Positions 12,698-25,462 of a DNA stretch of 64,000 nucleotides are shown here, in pieces. The notes beneath the pieces are model-generated. The model worked only from the letters and a program-made list of their open reading frames with translations, was not told where the DNA came from and searched no databases. The position numbers and the translations under genes are program-made. Position 1 is the stretch's first letter. The number at the start of each line of letters is the position of its first letter. The stretch covers positions 43,184,305 through 43,248,304 of the forward strand of contig JARCOQ010000004.1 of assembly GCA_029207755.1 (NCBI GenBank), given 5' to 3'. Origin of the DNA: Chamaea fasciata. Lineage: Eukaryota; Chordata; Aves; Passeriformes; Sylviidae.

Positions 12698-14286
12698 CTG
12701 AGGAGGAGGAGGTGGTGGTATTTAAATTTTAATACAGACAACATCCTTGACTGTAACAGCAGTGTCGCACAGGGAAAAGAGCTCCACATTTAGTTTCACT
12801 AGAGAGAAAACATACTAATTATTAGATTTTGATTTCTAATTCAATATAACAGTGGCACGGAGTAGCACACAAGCCGTTCTTTTAAAAGGTCAGATAACTG
12901 CATTTTAAGATTATAACACTCACATTTTAATTAACATGAAGGATTTGCTTATTGAACAACATGCTGATCCTATAAACATCATTAATTAACTGAGATACAG
13001 TGACTTTTCAGAAAGTTAACAGCTTGGGAACAAACAGTATGTCACTGTACTTTGAAACTGATAATCAAAGGCTATATTATTATTCCCTAGATTAACAACA
13101 GATTTTGCAAACCACAGACAGCCTCCCTTTATGCTCAAGATTTGCAGCCACACCCTCCCACAAAAATCTTTCCTCCAATTATGCACACTTCTTCAAGCTC
13201 AGTTTTACAGAAGTAACTATAGCTCTCTGCACAATACATAGCTTATAAAACAACTCTCTGGATCTATAATTAGGCCAGACATAGCAGAACAATCTGGAAG
13301 CTACTGTCATTACTAGGCTTGTTTGCCTCAGACATTAAATACCTTTGTCTCTACAACTACTTAAAAGTGCATTTCTCAGATCAGGTCAATGAAGCTAGCC
13401 CTCCACTGCCCTGTAAATGGCATCTGTCATCATCCTAGTAACTCCCACATATCTGTATGTACAAATTTGGAGGAAGCTCTGGAAAAATGGCCAGTTTGAG
13501 CAGTTAAGAGTTCAACCAGAGGTTAACTGCAACCAGGAAAGAAAGTGTGCTGATTTCAGCCCACAGTACTTACACAGTCAATATACATCCCTTGTGTTTC
13601 TTAGGCTTCTCTTGATGAAAGTAACTTGAAATCCAAGTAACTACACACATAAGCGTCTACATGGAAATGCTGACATACTGAAGAAAAAGCTAACTCTTCA
13701 GCAATTAGTGCCATAGCCTTTTCTGAACTGTGAAAACACATCTAACAGAAAGGAACTTACAAATATTTGTTGATTTTAATGGTTACTGAGAAGCTACATT
13801 TCAGCATTAAACACAGCACCGTCAACAGTATCTGGCCTAGACCACAGAGAGAAAGAAGCCAAGAGTCACTTTTGTGCTACAAGATGGGCAACCCAGTGAG
13901 TGGAGACACTATCTTTCCCTTGCCAAAGGCTTACAGTCACTTGCTTCCCATTCCTTTACAAAGAGGTGATTTTTAATTTCTTCATCATTCAATATCTTGT
14001 GGAAAGCTACCTAATGTATATTAAATGCAGAAGAAAAGAATGCCACACCTGGCTCCCTTAACAGCAGAGATTTACACTTAAACAGAGAATCAGTCAAATT
14101 GCATCACTTGCACTCACTGTATGCTTACCTATTTCCGAAGATTATCATAAATTAATTCATTGGGTAGACAAGACAATTGACAGACAAATGAAGAAGCAAA
14201 AGACTGTTAAAGATAAGGCTGTTCCTATCGAAAGGCAGCTACAGCAAATGTTTTCCAGAGTCTGGTGGTGTGAAAACAGTGGCCAG

Positions 14287-14343
14287 AAAAAACAAAACAA
14301 AACAAACAACAACCCAAACAACAACCCAAACAAACAACAAAAA
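14287..14343 (+). repeat. A/C-rich (CAAA/CAAC) imperfect tract
   Basis: Runs of CAAAA, CAAC and CCCAAACAACAA units, with a shorter related run near 14409-14433. It is low complexity. Open frames across it, rich in Asn and Lys or in Phe and Val, are artefacts. Confidence 0.8.
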
Positions 14344-17300
14344 AACCCCAAACTCCCCATGACCAGATAACAGATGTTGTTCAAGCTCCACTCCTGTCCC
14401 AACCTCACTAAAACAAACAAACAACAAAAAAAACCCTTCCCCTGAAGAACTTAAGTGTGAATATTCATCTAAGTGAGCTTCATTTATATCAAGTGACTCA
14501 GTTCCACCTCTGACCATTATGCTCAAAAAAATCTGTCCTTCTCGACATCTGTAATATTCTTCCTAGTTATATCCAGAGTACCTAGCCATCAGACAGCCAA
14601 ATAAGAATTCCAAATGTTGCTAAAGAGATGTTGCTAAAGAGATGGAGAGTTCCAAAGCAGGACAGTAAACAGAGTCAGGGACTTCAGCAATTAGGTTTCT
14701 ACAAACACTGTCCCTGCAGGTTAATAAAAGCTTTTAAAAAAGGAAAGCCCTGACAAAGTGTTCCAGATACACAGCTTACCCTGGAGACTTCTGTACATTT
14801 TAGCAGTTTCACAACATATTTTCCTATTAATTTGGAAACACTTTTCTCCCCTCGGTAACCAGCTAGTAAGTCCACAGGAACAACAGGGAAGATGGACACA
14901 GTACATCATGGAACTAGAGACTTGACTTCATATACAAGCTGTCAGATGAACAGGGGAGTCTTAAGGAAACTTTTCTTCTCATATTCCACCCCTTGTACTA
15001 ACACTGAACATGGAATGAAATGGGAAAGACATTAAAATGCACTACAATGTGCAAGGAACAAAAGTATGTCACAAATTCAAGAAAAAGTCTGAATAATCAT
15101 TAATCTTATGGAAGGAGGACAAAGAATTACATAGAATGTAGTGATGGCCTTCATGAAGAAAGCATGCAATGTAATGCCTGATTTTTAAATACATTGATGT
15201 TTATCCAGAAGATTCCAAACCTCAGTCTAAATGCCCAAATAAACTTAATAGATTTAGGTTGCAGTGACATATCCTTTTACACCTGAGCCAAACATAAATG
15301 AGGGTATCAAAGCTGGTACTCATCACCAGCCCCACCACACCTATTCTGGAGATCACTGCCTTTCCCTTTACAATGTTTGGGTACCCTCCCCTTTCACCCC
15401 AGTCAACTTTGACACTAGGCTAGAAAAAGCACACTGTTGTGCATCACCTGGACCTTTTATTGAAGCAGACTAGGGAATGTCTCACCTTGTCAAAATATTC
15501 CTCAGTGATATATATTGATAGTATTCTGTGCAGATGCTGATAGAACCCCCCATGGGATTACAGCTCAAGTTTCATTTTCAGAAACCTCACAAAACTGTTC
15601 CACTGATACCTGCAGTCTGAGGCATGCTCTGGTCATCTGTTTCCAATTTTGTCCTGGCACTGCTCCCTTCCTGCCAAGTCACAGATACAGCTTCTGTGGG
15701 AGAACTGAGCAAAAACCCGACTTTCTGTGTCCAGAACTGAAGAAAACAAGATTTACCATAGCCCACTTCCACAGTGGAAAATCCAGACTGAAGAATTTCT
15801 GTAGTGCTGGAAGAGGAGTTAGTCTTGGCTGTACTGCTTCCTCTAAGTGCAGCCTAACTTAAATCAAACAAAAGGAAACATGTTTTCCTACTCTAAAGAC
15901 GTGTAATGATGCTCTGCTCTCACCTCAAACCAACAAATGCAATAATTCAACTCCAAAGTGGGCTACGAGTTTGATTTTAAATGAAGCTGCAATTTAAAAG
16001 GAGATTCATTTGACCTCTGAGTAATATTTCCTCTCTGCTCATAGCCTGGTCTGTTAGCAAAAGCTTTACAATTTTAGTAAAAACTAAAAGAAATTAGCCT
16101 AATTACTTGACAAACCTGGTATACTGACTTGAGGCTTCCAGATTAATTGACCTTCCCTAAGTCAAAACACTGAAAGTACCTAACCAAAGGAATGAACCAC
16201 AAAAGTGTCACACTCCTCATTCGTGGAGCTGATTTTTATTCACAAAAGCAAACACAGTGACTTAATGTGCAACAATGGCAAGCTAAACAGGACAGAGAAA
16301 ACTCTGACCTCTATACTTAAACTTATCAAAGGCTTGTTTGCTACAAAATACTGAAATCTGCTAGTGCAAGTTACACCACTCACTCCCCATTCAATACTGA
16401 CAGTAATATTGTATTAGCATGGATCTTCTGGAAAGAATTAAAAGTTGATAAACATAAGAACGATGAGCTCTTATGACACCACAAATATTATCCACAGGTA
16501 TTGTAATCCTAATCAGCTAAAGTGCGAGGAGCAACTCCCTTTTACCAGCCCCCCAGCTTCCAGTACAAGAACAATAACAAAAAAGTAAAACTAATTTCTA
16601 TCAAATTTCTCCAAATCCTAAGATTAAATTATTTCTTTGTCTAATTGTTGATTTAGAATGAAAATTTCCTTTTGAATTTACTGAGACCCACATTCACGGT
16701 GACATTGCTTAATCATTAGTTTTTACTCAGCCAAGGATACAAACAAGTTTATTAAGTCCATCAAGCACTTGGTAAGGTACTACTGATAAAGAAAAATATG
16801 GCCCTACTTCACTACATTGATCAAATATGAAAGACTTATCCTGGAGTGAATTTGTCTACTGGTAGTTAAGCCTCGCAAATATACACACAGAAAAAAGGGG
16901 TAAATTTGTTTTGAAAATTTATGAAACTTCACTTGTTATTTCAATGTTATAATTTTTAACTTGCAGTCTGAAGACCAACTGCCTCTGTTAGAAACAATAA
17001 TAAGGAAATTATATTTGTGTAAGCAGATGCAAAAATTACTAGCATTTTGCCTTAAATTTTCTTACTGCAAATTTCTTATTACAAAGTGGTTTCATAGTTC
17101 TGCTAGTCACATTATAGAGGTTTTAAAAGTACAGTGTGAACAAAATGACAATACCATGCACATAATGTAAAGTTATGTAACAGTCACTAGGAGCACTGCT
17201 TTCAATCACTTCAAATATGTCTGTGCTCATTTTACCAAACAGATATCAGATAACAGTCTGGTTTAATGTTCCCACAGACACAGTCGTTTCAGAGCCTGGG

Positions 17301-18976
17301 GAGAATACAAAGGGGTGTAAACATACACAAATATGTGTATAATCAGTCTGCATAGAAAAGACACAATTATTACACAGCTTCCACAGCAGCATTCTTCTTG
17401 CAGAGATGTCAGTGATCATGTTGCTGCTCATTTTGAAGCAATCGGCTTCTGTATCTAAATGGGGATGGGTGAAGTGGCCTATCACTAGGGAATGCTGCTA
17501 GGAGCACTTTTCTGTGCACTGTCTCATTCTTGTGATCAGGAAATGCAACAGAAACTAAACTGGAAGCAAGAAACACTATTAAGAATATTTTTCTCGAAGT
17601 TGCTACTTAGTAGACTCTAGCTTGAGGAAGATATATTTTTAATAGCACAACCTACTGGCAACACACCCTGCATTTGTTTATACATAGCAAAGCGCAACAT
17701 TGTATATCACATAAGTGAATTTCAGTCAACCAATACGTAAAAAAACAAGGCACAGCATTGCCAAGCACTCAAAAGGTCACACCTGAAGCTCGTTAACCTT
17801 TTTCCTTGTCCCCTTACGAGAATTACACACTAAAAACTTTTCTGTTTTTATAATGGATTTCAAATAAAAACAACTGATAGGATCTCTTTTCACACATATT
17901 TTGATTTTTCTTTAAAGAAACTTGCGACTTGCCAAAGGGAAAAAATGTCCACTTTGCTATAAGTTAAGGGGATCAAACTAAAAATGTATTTTGTTACTAG
18001 AGATGACCAGACACAACTTACCGAACTCAGCTATATCTACTCTTTTTCCCATATAAATTACTACAGCCACTGGAGACGGAAAATGGAATAGTTGTTTTAC
18101 ATAGGTCAAACATATTCTTCAGATGGTTTATGATCTGATCAAATCAAAGCATATTTCCACACAAATAATCATGACTTTCTCAGAAGGCTTTTGCTGACCA
18201 AGATACTAACAGCAGGGATGTTCTGTAAAATAAAATGTTTTCTTTTCCATGACCGATGGATCTATTCCCTTATTTAGACTTTGTAAATTAATTTTCACAG
18301 TAGTGACAAAGAGAAGAAGTCATAGAAAATTCAACTCAGAAGGTAAGAATTTTGAAAGACTATAAATTACTGAAAAAGTTTTAACTGAAGAAGCTTAAAC
18401 AGCATTTACTGCAGAGGTTACTCCATTTCTGCTATAATGCTTTCTTGGCTTTGATCTTTAAACCAATGACTCATGAAAATGATACCTTCAAATTTACAAG
18501 CCATCAGTAAGTGAGTCTTTAAAAAAATGTTGTACAACAATAAAGCAGGAACCACATGCACTTCTTAACCATTTGAACTGTCAATTAATTAATTATGATA
18601 CTGAAACAAAGGCCTATCAAACCCCCCCCCCTTGCTTTTAAAAAGAAGAGAGGAGAAAAAGCAAGACAGAAAAAAAGGGGTGTAGGCAGTTCTAGTAAGC
18701 AAACCAAACGGTTTATCAGGGAGAGAGGTTCAAGAAAATGTATTAAGTTTGTTCAAATTAACAGAAGCATTTCTCCCCCACCCCATTCAAAAGGAAAACA
18801 AAATAGGGCAGCTCTTCTTGCCACAGACTGGTGCCCCTTAGCTGGAAGCAGCTCCAGTTGTCAGGCTCCTGTCAGCACATAAGTGCACCAACACTTCCCT
18901 TCTCCCACTCTTTTGTTCCTACTTAATATGTGCAGTTTGTTCAGCAGTCTTTGCTGTTAAACAATTCATTTTTTCC

Positions 18977-19004
18977 TTGCCTCCTCTGCTTTAGGAGGAG
19001 GCAA
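18977..19004. repeat. Short GC-rich hairpin
   Basis: TTGCCTCCTC (18977-18986) pairs perfectly with GAGGAGGCAA (18995-19004) around an 8-base loop. A T-run lies just upstream and an A-run just downstream. Confidence 0.6.
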
Positions 19005-19152
19005 AAATAGCAGGACTTAGGCACAAAATATAAAGCTCATTTCCTGTACCTTAGTGCCTCATTCTTTCACCGCCTTGTCCACAGGATTTAGCTACCAAAT
19101 AGGTCTTAATCTGTAAACAAATGATTTGCTCTACAATTAAGCCATTCGGTTC

Positions 19153-19188
19153 TTTTTTTTTTTTTTTTTTTTCTTCCCCCCCCCCCCC
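19153..19188 (+). repeat. T-run followed by C-run
   Basis: About 20 T, then TTCTT and a run of about 12 C. It is a homopolymer-type low-complexity tract. Confidence 0.85.
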
Positions 19189-21956
19189 GTCTCTTTCTTT
19201 GGCGGCTTGGCTGCTGTCCAGTGTGGAGGCTCATAGGTTCTTCTATTATTTAGTGCTGGTTAAAAGGCAATAAGCTCATTTAGAGTTTATAGAACTATAA
19301 GCTATCAACAAAAGCATTTAATGCTTCAGTTCTCTGAAGCGCTGTTATTCTTGCCTGAAAAATTAATAATGTGTGGTTGCATGTTTATACGTTTGTACAC
19401 ATACGTGTGGATGATGTATGGGAGTGTTTTTTTATATACTGGCCTGGTTATTCACTCGGCATGTCTTTAAAAAGCCAGTTATTTTAAGCTACAAATACCT
19501 ATGTTTCATTCGAATTTTAATTGACTGTACTTTTTTATCAACAACTGACAATTACAGGAACTGTGATTCACCATGGCTACAAAGCAGAACCTCAAATATT
19601 TTAATGTTGTACGAGAAAAAAATGCCATAGTACTGGAGCATTTCACAATGTTTGCAAATATTGTTTCTTTATAGAACGATGTTGTGAATCACAGGAGTCT
19701 ACTAGAGTAAGTGAAACCTTCAGAGAAAGAAGTAACATGTAGGCTTTTTCATCTCTGCAGTTAAAAGTCACTGATGACTCAGGAGAAAATAACATCGAGA
19801 TAATTTTCCTTTATCTCTATTTTTAAGTTTTTGTTCTTTCTGGAAAATCAGGTCTTGGGGATTAAAACCAGAACACAACATGTATATATTTGCCTTCATG
19901 GAGATGTTTTTACATATAGCACGGGATTAGCAGGCTACCACCGCAATGCGTGACAGTAAAGACAATTATATAAATTTTTTAAAAACATGTCTGTATGTTT
20001 TTAATACCTAATACTTTAAGTAAGTAAAGTATTGTAAGTAGATAGATAAATTTACAGGTGTAAATCTCATTTAGAAATGACAGGTACTTAGCCATTTCAA
20101 TTTCAGCAATATACTTTCAATGAAATTCTGCAAGCCTATTTAAAATCTATTACAGCTGCTGACATCAATCTGACAGGATTTAGAGTGCTAATCTCCACTA
20201 AAGATTTTCACCTACAAGTTTAGCTACTGGTATATTTGAATTAAATACTCCGTGTTTCTCTATATAGGCAACTACAGACATAAGGCATTAGAAGTGGATG
20301 GGCAATAGAGCAGAATTGTCACAGAGCACATAATGCTAGTTTTGCCTGAATAAGGAATGAAGTTCTGACTCCCATCAGATTTCAGGGTTTTAGTCCTGAT
20401 TTCCACACTTTCCATTCAAAATCTCACTTCTTCCCCACTGAATACAACATATTCCTACTGTAGCTACTCATAGGAGAATGAACACTACAGGAAAACCCTC
20501 TTAATTTAAGGTATCATATTTTAAATGCACACCCATCCACTCATGCATATGGTGGCATACAGAAGCAATGCATACACAAGCACAGGTCCATACAAAAGGA
20601 CACACAAAAAGATTTTAATTAGCTGTATCTATTAAGACTCACCAGACATCAAACGAGTTTCTGTCCCTGCCCCCAGGCAAATGACAACTTCTGAAGTTGC
20701 AGATAATAGGTGGCAGACAGGTGTCAGGCATATATGCTCATCCTGAAACCTACTTAAAGGTTCCAAAAAAGATTTGTTCTAACCCTGCAGAAAAGAAATG
20801 CCTCTTATCCTGAACTGACACAGCAATCACATCCATATTTTAATGTTTATTATGTGTATTGTTAACTTGTTTAATTTATCATAAAAAAAGTACCCTCAAT
20901 AATTACCAACCAGTCTGAAAGGGTTTGTGAAAATTAAGCAGTAAGAGGCATTGGAAACCTCTAAGAAATATTTCAGTTTGAGAAAAAATATAAATCTTGG
21001 ATGTGGTTTGAATGTAGTTGGCAACTTTTCACCTAGAGTAAATCGAAAGGCTCAAAAATAAATATTCAAGAGCATTAATTTGTTTCTAGATGTTTGCGTG
21101 CAAGTAAAACAGCAGCCATAATGTGGAAATTTGAGTCACATTTTGCAACTAATTGGAAGCAGATTAGAATTCTGCCTCAGGGGAACATTGTCAAACTAGA
21201 AGCTGGAGCAAATGAAGAAAGAGGTGAAAGCATCGTGAAGAGCTGACAGATTTACAGTGCTCAAGGCAATAAACAGGTACTAGATGAAAATGAATGTGCT
21301 TCACTGTACTGCATGCAGTTTTCAGTCATATCTCAGCAGTAAGAGCATACAGCCATGAAACAATTATTTTCAGAGACATGGTGAAGGAAAGAGCAAGAAC
21401 GAACAAAACACTATTCAGGTGGCGTGCAAAAAAACCTATAAATCATACAGTGGCTCAAGTTGTTACAAGAATAATAAAATTGGTCGTAGTAGGTCCTGTT
21501 TGGCAACCTGGACTCATCTCAAGTAAGGGATTACAGAGACAACACAAGGAACTATTTACTTGAGTTGGAAAAGGACAGTAAGCCCTTAGTGTGAATAAGA
21601 GTCAAAGCCTTAAGCTCTTAGGAAAACAAAAACCACACAGATTTTGCATTTTTAAAGCGAAGAAAAACACACAACTCTGCAGACAGATAAATCAGAGGCA
21701 GAAGGGGAAAGGCCTTTTTAGGAGGTGATTAGGAAAGGTTGGAGGAGATCATAAAACAAGTGCAGAGGCTAATGTACCAATGCTGTAATGGAAACAGCTG
21801 CTAGCTTTCTCCTTCAGTGCTTGGCATCCATTGCAGTGTCACAGGAAAGACTGTTAAAAGATCTGGACATGAAATGTAAATAAAACTATTAGTCAAAACT
21901 CAGTTGCTGTATTTATAAAACAGTAGCAGCTCTCCTTTTTATCTGTGTATGTATGT

Positions 21957-21981
21957 ACATGTGTGTGTGTGTGTATATACA
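21957..21981 (+). repeat. Short TG/TA dinucleotide tract
   Basis: About seven TG units followed by TATATAC. It lies within a longer AT-rich, TGTA-rich stretch. Confidence 0.7.
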
Positions 21982-23360
21982 CAACACCTCCAGTATATAT
22001 GTGAATATCTATATTGATATATGTACACACATGTGTTTGGATAACCGTCTCCTTAAGCAGCAACTAGTAACATAATATTGCACCTTACTATTGGCTAAAC
22101 TGGGCAAGTACATCAATCTTATGTTTTCAGTAAAACTGGGTGTGGAACAACGACCTTCATTGTTCTCAAAATCCAGCAGTATTTTTCCTTCAAATTCCAG
22201 AACTCCAGTGCAATACAACATATAGTGCCTAACATTAAACCCAGAGCAAAAATTAACCATCAAAACTTTGTGTCAAATATGTTCATTATATCCATAAATA
22301 CACCTGGAATATTAGATCCTTATAGTCAGTGCAAGCTAACTAAACAAATGCCTCAACATTTACTAAATCAGATTTAAACTCCTACCAGCAAAACAAAGTT
22401 CAATGAAATAATGAGGTCCATTTCTAATTGTATTTACTTCTAACTATTACTATTTGTCGAAGAGATACGGATCTAGTTTCATTTCCCTCCTTCAAAAAGA
22501 AAGAATTGGCAAGAACATAAAACATTGAAACATGCAAATACTGCCATTACTTCACTGCTACAAGCCTATAATAAAACACAGATTTGGTAGTACTATCAGT
22601 GTAGTGTGGCAAACCACACTCAAATAAACAGTTCTCCATGAAAAATGAAAACCCAAAGACCAAATCCCTCCAATTCAAACATTATTGTTGCTTTTATCAT
22701 AAGCCATCCACAGAAATCAGCCAAGGTGGTGACAGGAAATCCAAAAATAATTTGGTTTGGCCCTGCGCACTACAAGAAGGGAGATTACAGTTTGCTTTTC
22801 ACTCTTCTGACCGGTTGAGGGAAGTGGTGAAAACTATGAAAGCTATGCTTACGTAACAAGCAACTATGGTACCCACAGACCCTTTTCTACCTGAGTTCAG
22901 CACAGCATCACTGAAATTCGTCAATAAAGATGGCATTTGAATAGCATGAACTTGTGTTGCAGAGGGATAGGCTTAACAAAATCCCTGAATTAATTCAATG
23001 GATAATGCAAATGACTAAATGTGTGCAAAATCACTGTCTAGTGAACACAGTTAAAGAGGCCAGATGTGCCTCAAAATTTCCTGGGAAACACAGTCTAAAC
23101 TTGGCGTTTTCTTTTATCAGAATGAAGAAAGCAAGCTCTCAGAGTTTACGAAAATGTGACCAATTGGAGCTTAGTCTTCTGTTCCTAACTGAAGCATGAA
23201 AAAAAAAAAAGCCAGTTTCTGAGGGCAAACTACAAACATACACATTTTTATTCCACTGCTGTTGGGGAAGATGAATCAGGGAGACCTTATAAATATGATT
23301 GTTTAGCAAAAGATTCTGAAAATATGAAACCTATAATGGAAATGGAAGCTTACTTTGAGT

Positions 23361-23926
23361 TGTAGGATACCGAGTCTTAGTTACTATATAACCTGGAAAC
23401 AATAGCCTAGCCAGCTGAAGAAGAATCCCTTTTGATGGAATGACACCCTTCTGCTAGCTAAGGAACCAAAGGTCAATGTAGCAAAACAGAAAAGGCTAAA
23501 GAGTAGTTTTTAGAGTTTAAAATATAACATAGTATGGTAATGTAGTAGTTCTTATAGGCTATATGTAGATTCTATAGGATTTTGTGTCTTTTATTGGTTG
23601 TTCACTGTAAATTAGAATATTCATAACAAAAGGAGATATAATGCATTGTAACAAGGACCTCGCTCTCTTACTTCTACCTCTATATCCCCTGCTCTCTTGC
23701 TCTCTTACCTCTTCCACCTGCTCTCTGACTCCCACCACCTGGCTCACTCGCTCCCTTTTCTCTTACCCCCTTGTTCTTTCTCCCTCTCTCTTTGGGACTT
23801 TCCTTCAGCCGAGGTGGCTGAAGGCAAGGCCCTTTTTACCCACGACCCATGCAATAAAACCACATATTCTAGAATATCTCAGGTCAGCAGAATTCCTTCT
23901 CCTTGCCATCCGCAGATAGTCCTACA
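23361..23926 (+). mobile_element. Endogenous retrovirus LTR (solo or isolated), 566 bp
   Basis: Seen: the element begins TGTAGGA (23361) and ends TCCTACA (23926), perfect 7-base inverted termini of TG...CA type. Inside, in order, are an inverted CCAAT box (ATTGG, near 23593), a TATA-like GATATAAT (about 23635-23642) and a pyrimidine-rich stretch of CTCTCT units (23662-23795). Next come a short hairpin around GCCGAGGTGGC, AATAAA at 23853-23858 and about 70 bases of U5. This is the standard U3-R-U5 order, and length and style fit avian ERVs. No internal gag-pol sequence adjoins, which suggests a solo LTR. I do not see a clear target-site duplication: flanks are TTGAGT on the left and CACTGC on the right. 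It lies antisense to ZNF608, the usual orientation for ERVs tolerated in introns. Family not assigned. Confidence 0.75.
23853..23858 (+). terminator. Poly(A) signal AATAAA of the ERV LTR
   Basis: AATAAA about 210 bases after the TATA-like element and 68 bases before the 3' terminus, as expected for the R region of a retroviral LTR. Confidence 0.65.
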
Positions 23927-24883
23927 CACTGCCACATGATAAAAAAAACAGAATCAAGCTGACTGGTAGAAATTTGACTGGCAACCAAAGACCAACCTAC
24001 TATTTCAAACTCTTATGGGAAAGCAATAAAATTGCTACCAGGTCTCCTCATGTTACTCTTCAATAAAAAGAAGCCATCGGGGAAATAAGTGGAAAAAAAA
24101 CCACATCAAAACCTCTGAAGTTTCTTTAAGTAAAAATACACTTCTGTGGTGTTATGCCATCTACTTCTTGGTTAACATGACAAGACAACTCAACAACTAG
24201 AATTGCTAGTGTTTTGAAAGCACCAAGTAACTACAATCAATAGATTTTAGTTTGCTCTTTTGACTGCAAAAACTGCATTCACATGCCACTATTGGCATAT
24301 GATTCAAACATCCTCACGAGGTCATTTTCATTCCAGTATTATTTGGTGGAGTTTCTCTGGAGACAAACACCTGAGCCACGCTGCATTTGTGCACAAAAGT
24401 GAGACTTACGCTGGGAAGAATCAGAAGCTGTGAGAAGACAAGGGAACCAAATGTTTGGTATTTTTTTCTGAAGATCGGTTGATGAAGATTTATTATAAAG
24501 GACATACAATTGAATGCAGCACAATCTCACTTCAAAATTAGTGAAACAAAGAGCGAGCTTCACATTTAATTCTTAATAGGTATTACAGGCAGAAACTAGA
24601 GAAGTCAATCCTTTCACCTTGAGATTTAGAAGTATTTGTCAACTTACCATAAAAGCAGACATATTATAAATCTCTTCACTAAATGCAACTTTCTTACTTG
24701 CAGTTTTGGCTTACGAGTTCAAAAAATTTAACAACACCACAGTGACCCTAGAGTTGGAAAACCTTTCTACAGAGACATGATTCCTACTTCATTGCATGCA
24801 ACTTGCCCTGAATGCTCACTTGAACTGTTCAATCAAGTAGTATTATACATATATAAGCATATATATTATAGAAGCATACATAG

Positions 24884-24905
24884 ATATCATATATATATAT
24901 ATAAT
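24884..24905 (+). repeat. (AT)n microsatellite
   Basis: Alternating A/T of about 20 bases inside a longer TATA-rich patch (24845-24905). Confidence 0.75.
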
Positions 24906-25436
24906 AGAGCAAACTACCTATTCAACTCCTTGATGTTTCTCTCAGCTTCTTCGAAAAAGAAAAAAAAAAATTACAAAGAACCTGCTTGTCAGTCAAGTAA
25001 TTCTAAATAGTTTTACAATCTTTCATTCAAATGTAAAGGCTTTGTTCCAATTGCCAAGACCATTTTGTAAGAGTTAAAAGAGAAAGTGCAAAGAGTGCCT
25101 ACTGAAATCCTACAGCACAACCAAAAGTCATCCTCTTACCTTCCTCTGCCCAAATGGCTCCCCATTGCCTTCAGTAAATTGTGGTATTAAATCAAGAATG
25201 TAATTTTTTTAAACCGTGATTTAAAATCTCATTTATGAAAACCCCTCAAATCCCACTACAACAACTGGTAATTATATTTATTAAAATTACCACATTTGAA
25301 ATGTATTTTTAAGCAAATTTAAAAACGATAGTGTTACTGTTCACTTTGGTGAAAGGCTGCACTGAAAAAGAGCTGTACAGGGCAGAAACAGTAGTACAAA
25401 AAGATAAACAGAAAAAGGTTTATGAAACATTATATA

Positions 25437-25462
25437 TATGTGCATACATATATATATATATA
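25437..25462 (+). repeat. (TA)n microsatellite
   Basis: TATATATG then CATATATATATATATATAAC. A short, slightly broken dinucleotide repeat. Confidence 0.75.

Larger units (their letters stand above)
11456..23360. other. Inferred ZNF608 intron, middle part; no gene seen
   Basis: No coding segment is supported. Contents are two perfect 10-base-stem hairpins (12659-12697, 18977-19004), an A/C-rich tract (14287-14343), a T-run/C-run (19153-19188) and a short TG/TA tract (21957-21981). The stretch 21050-21240 looks like possible conserved regulatory DNA. Short open frames such as those at 15515-15862 and 18595-18882 have no family likeness. Confidence 0.6.
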
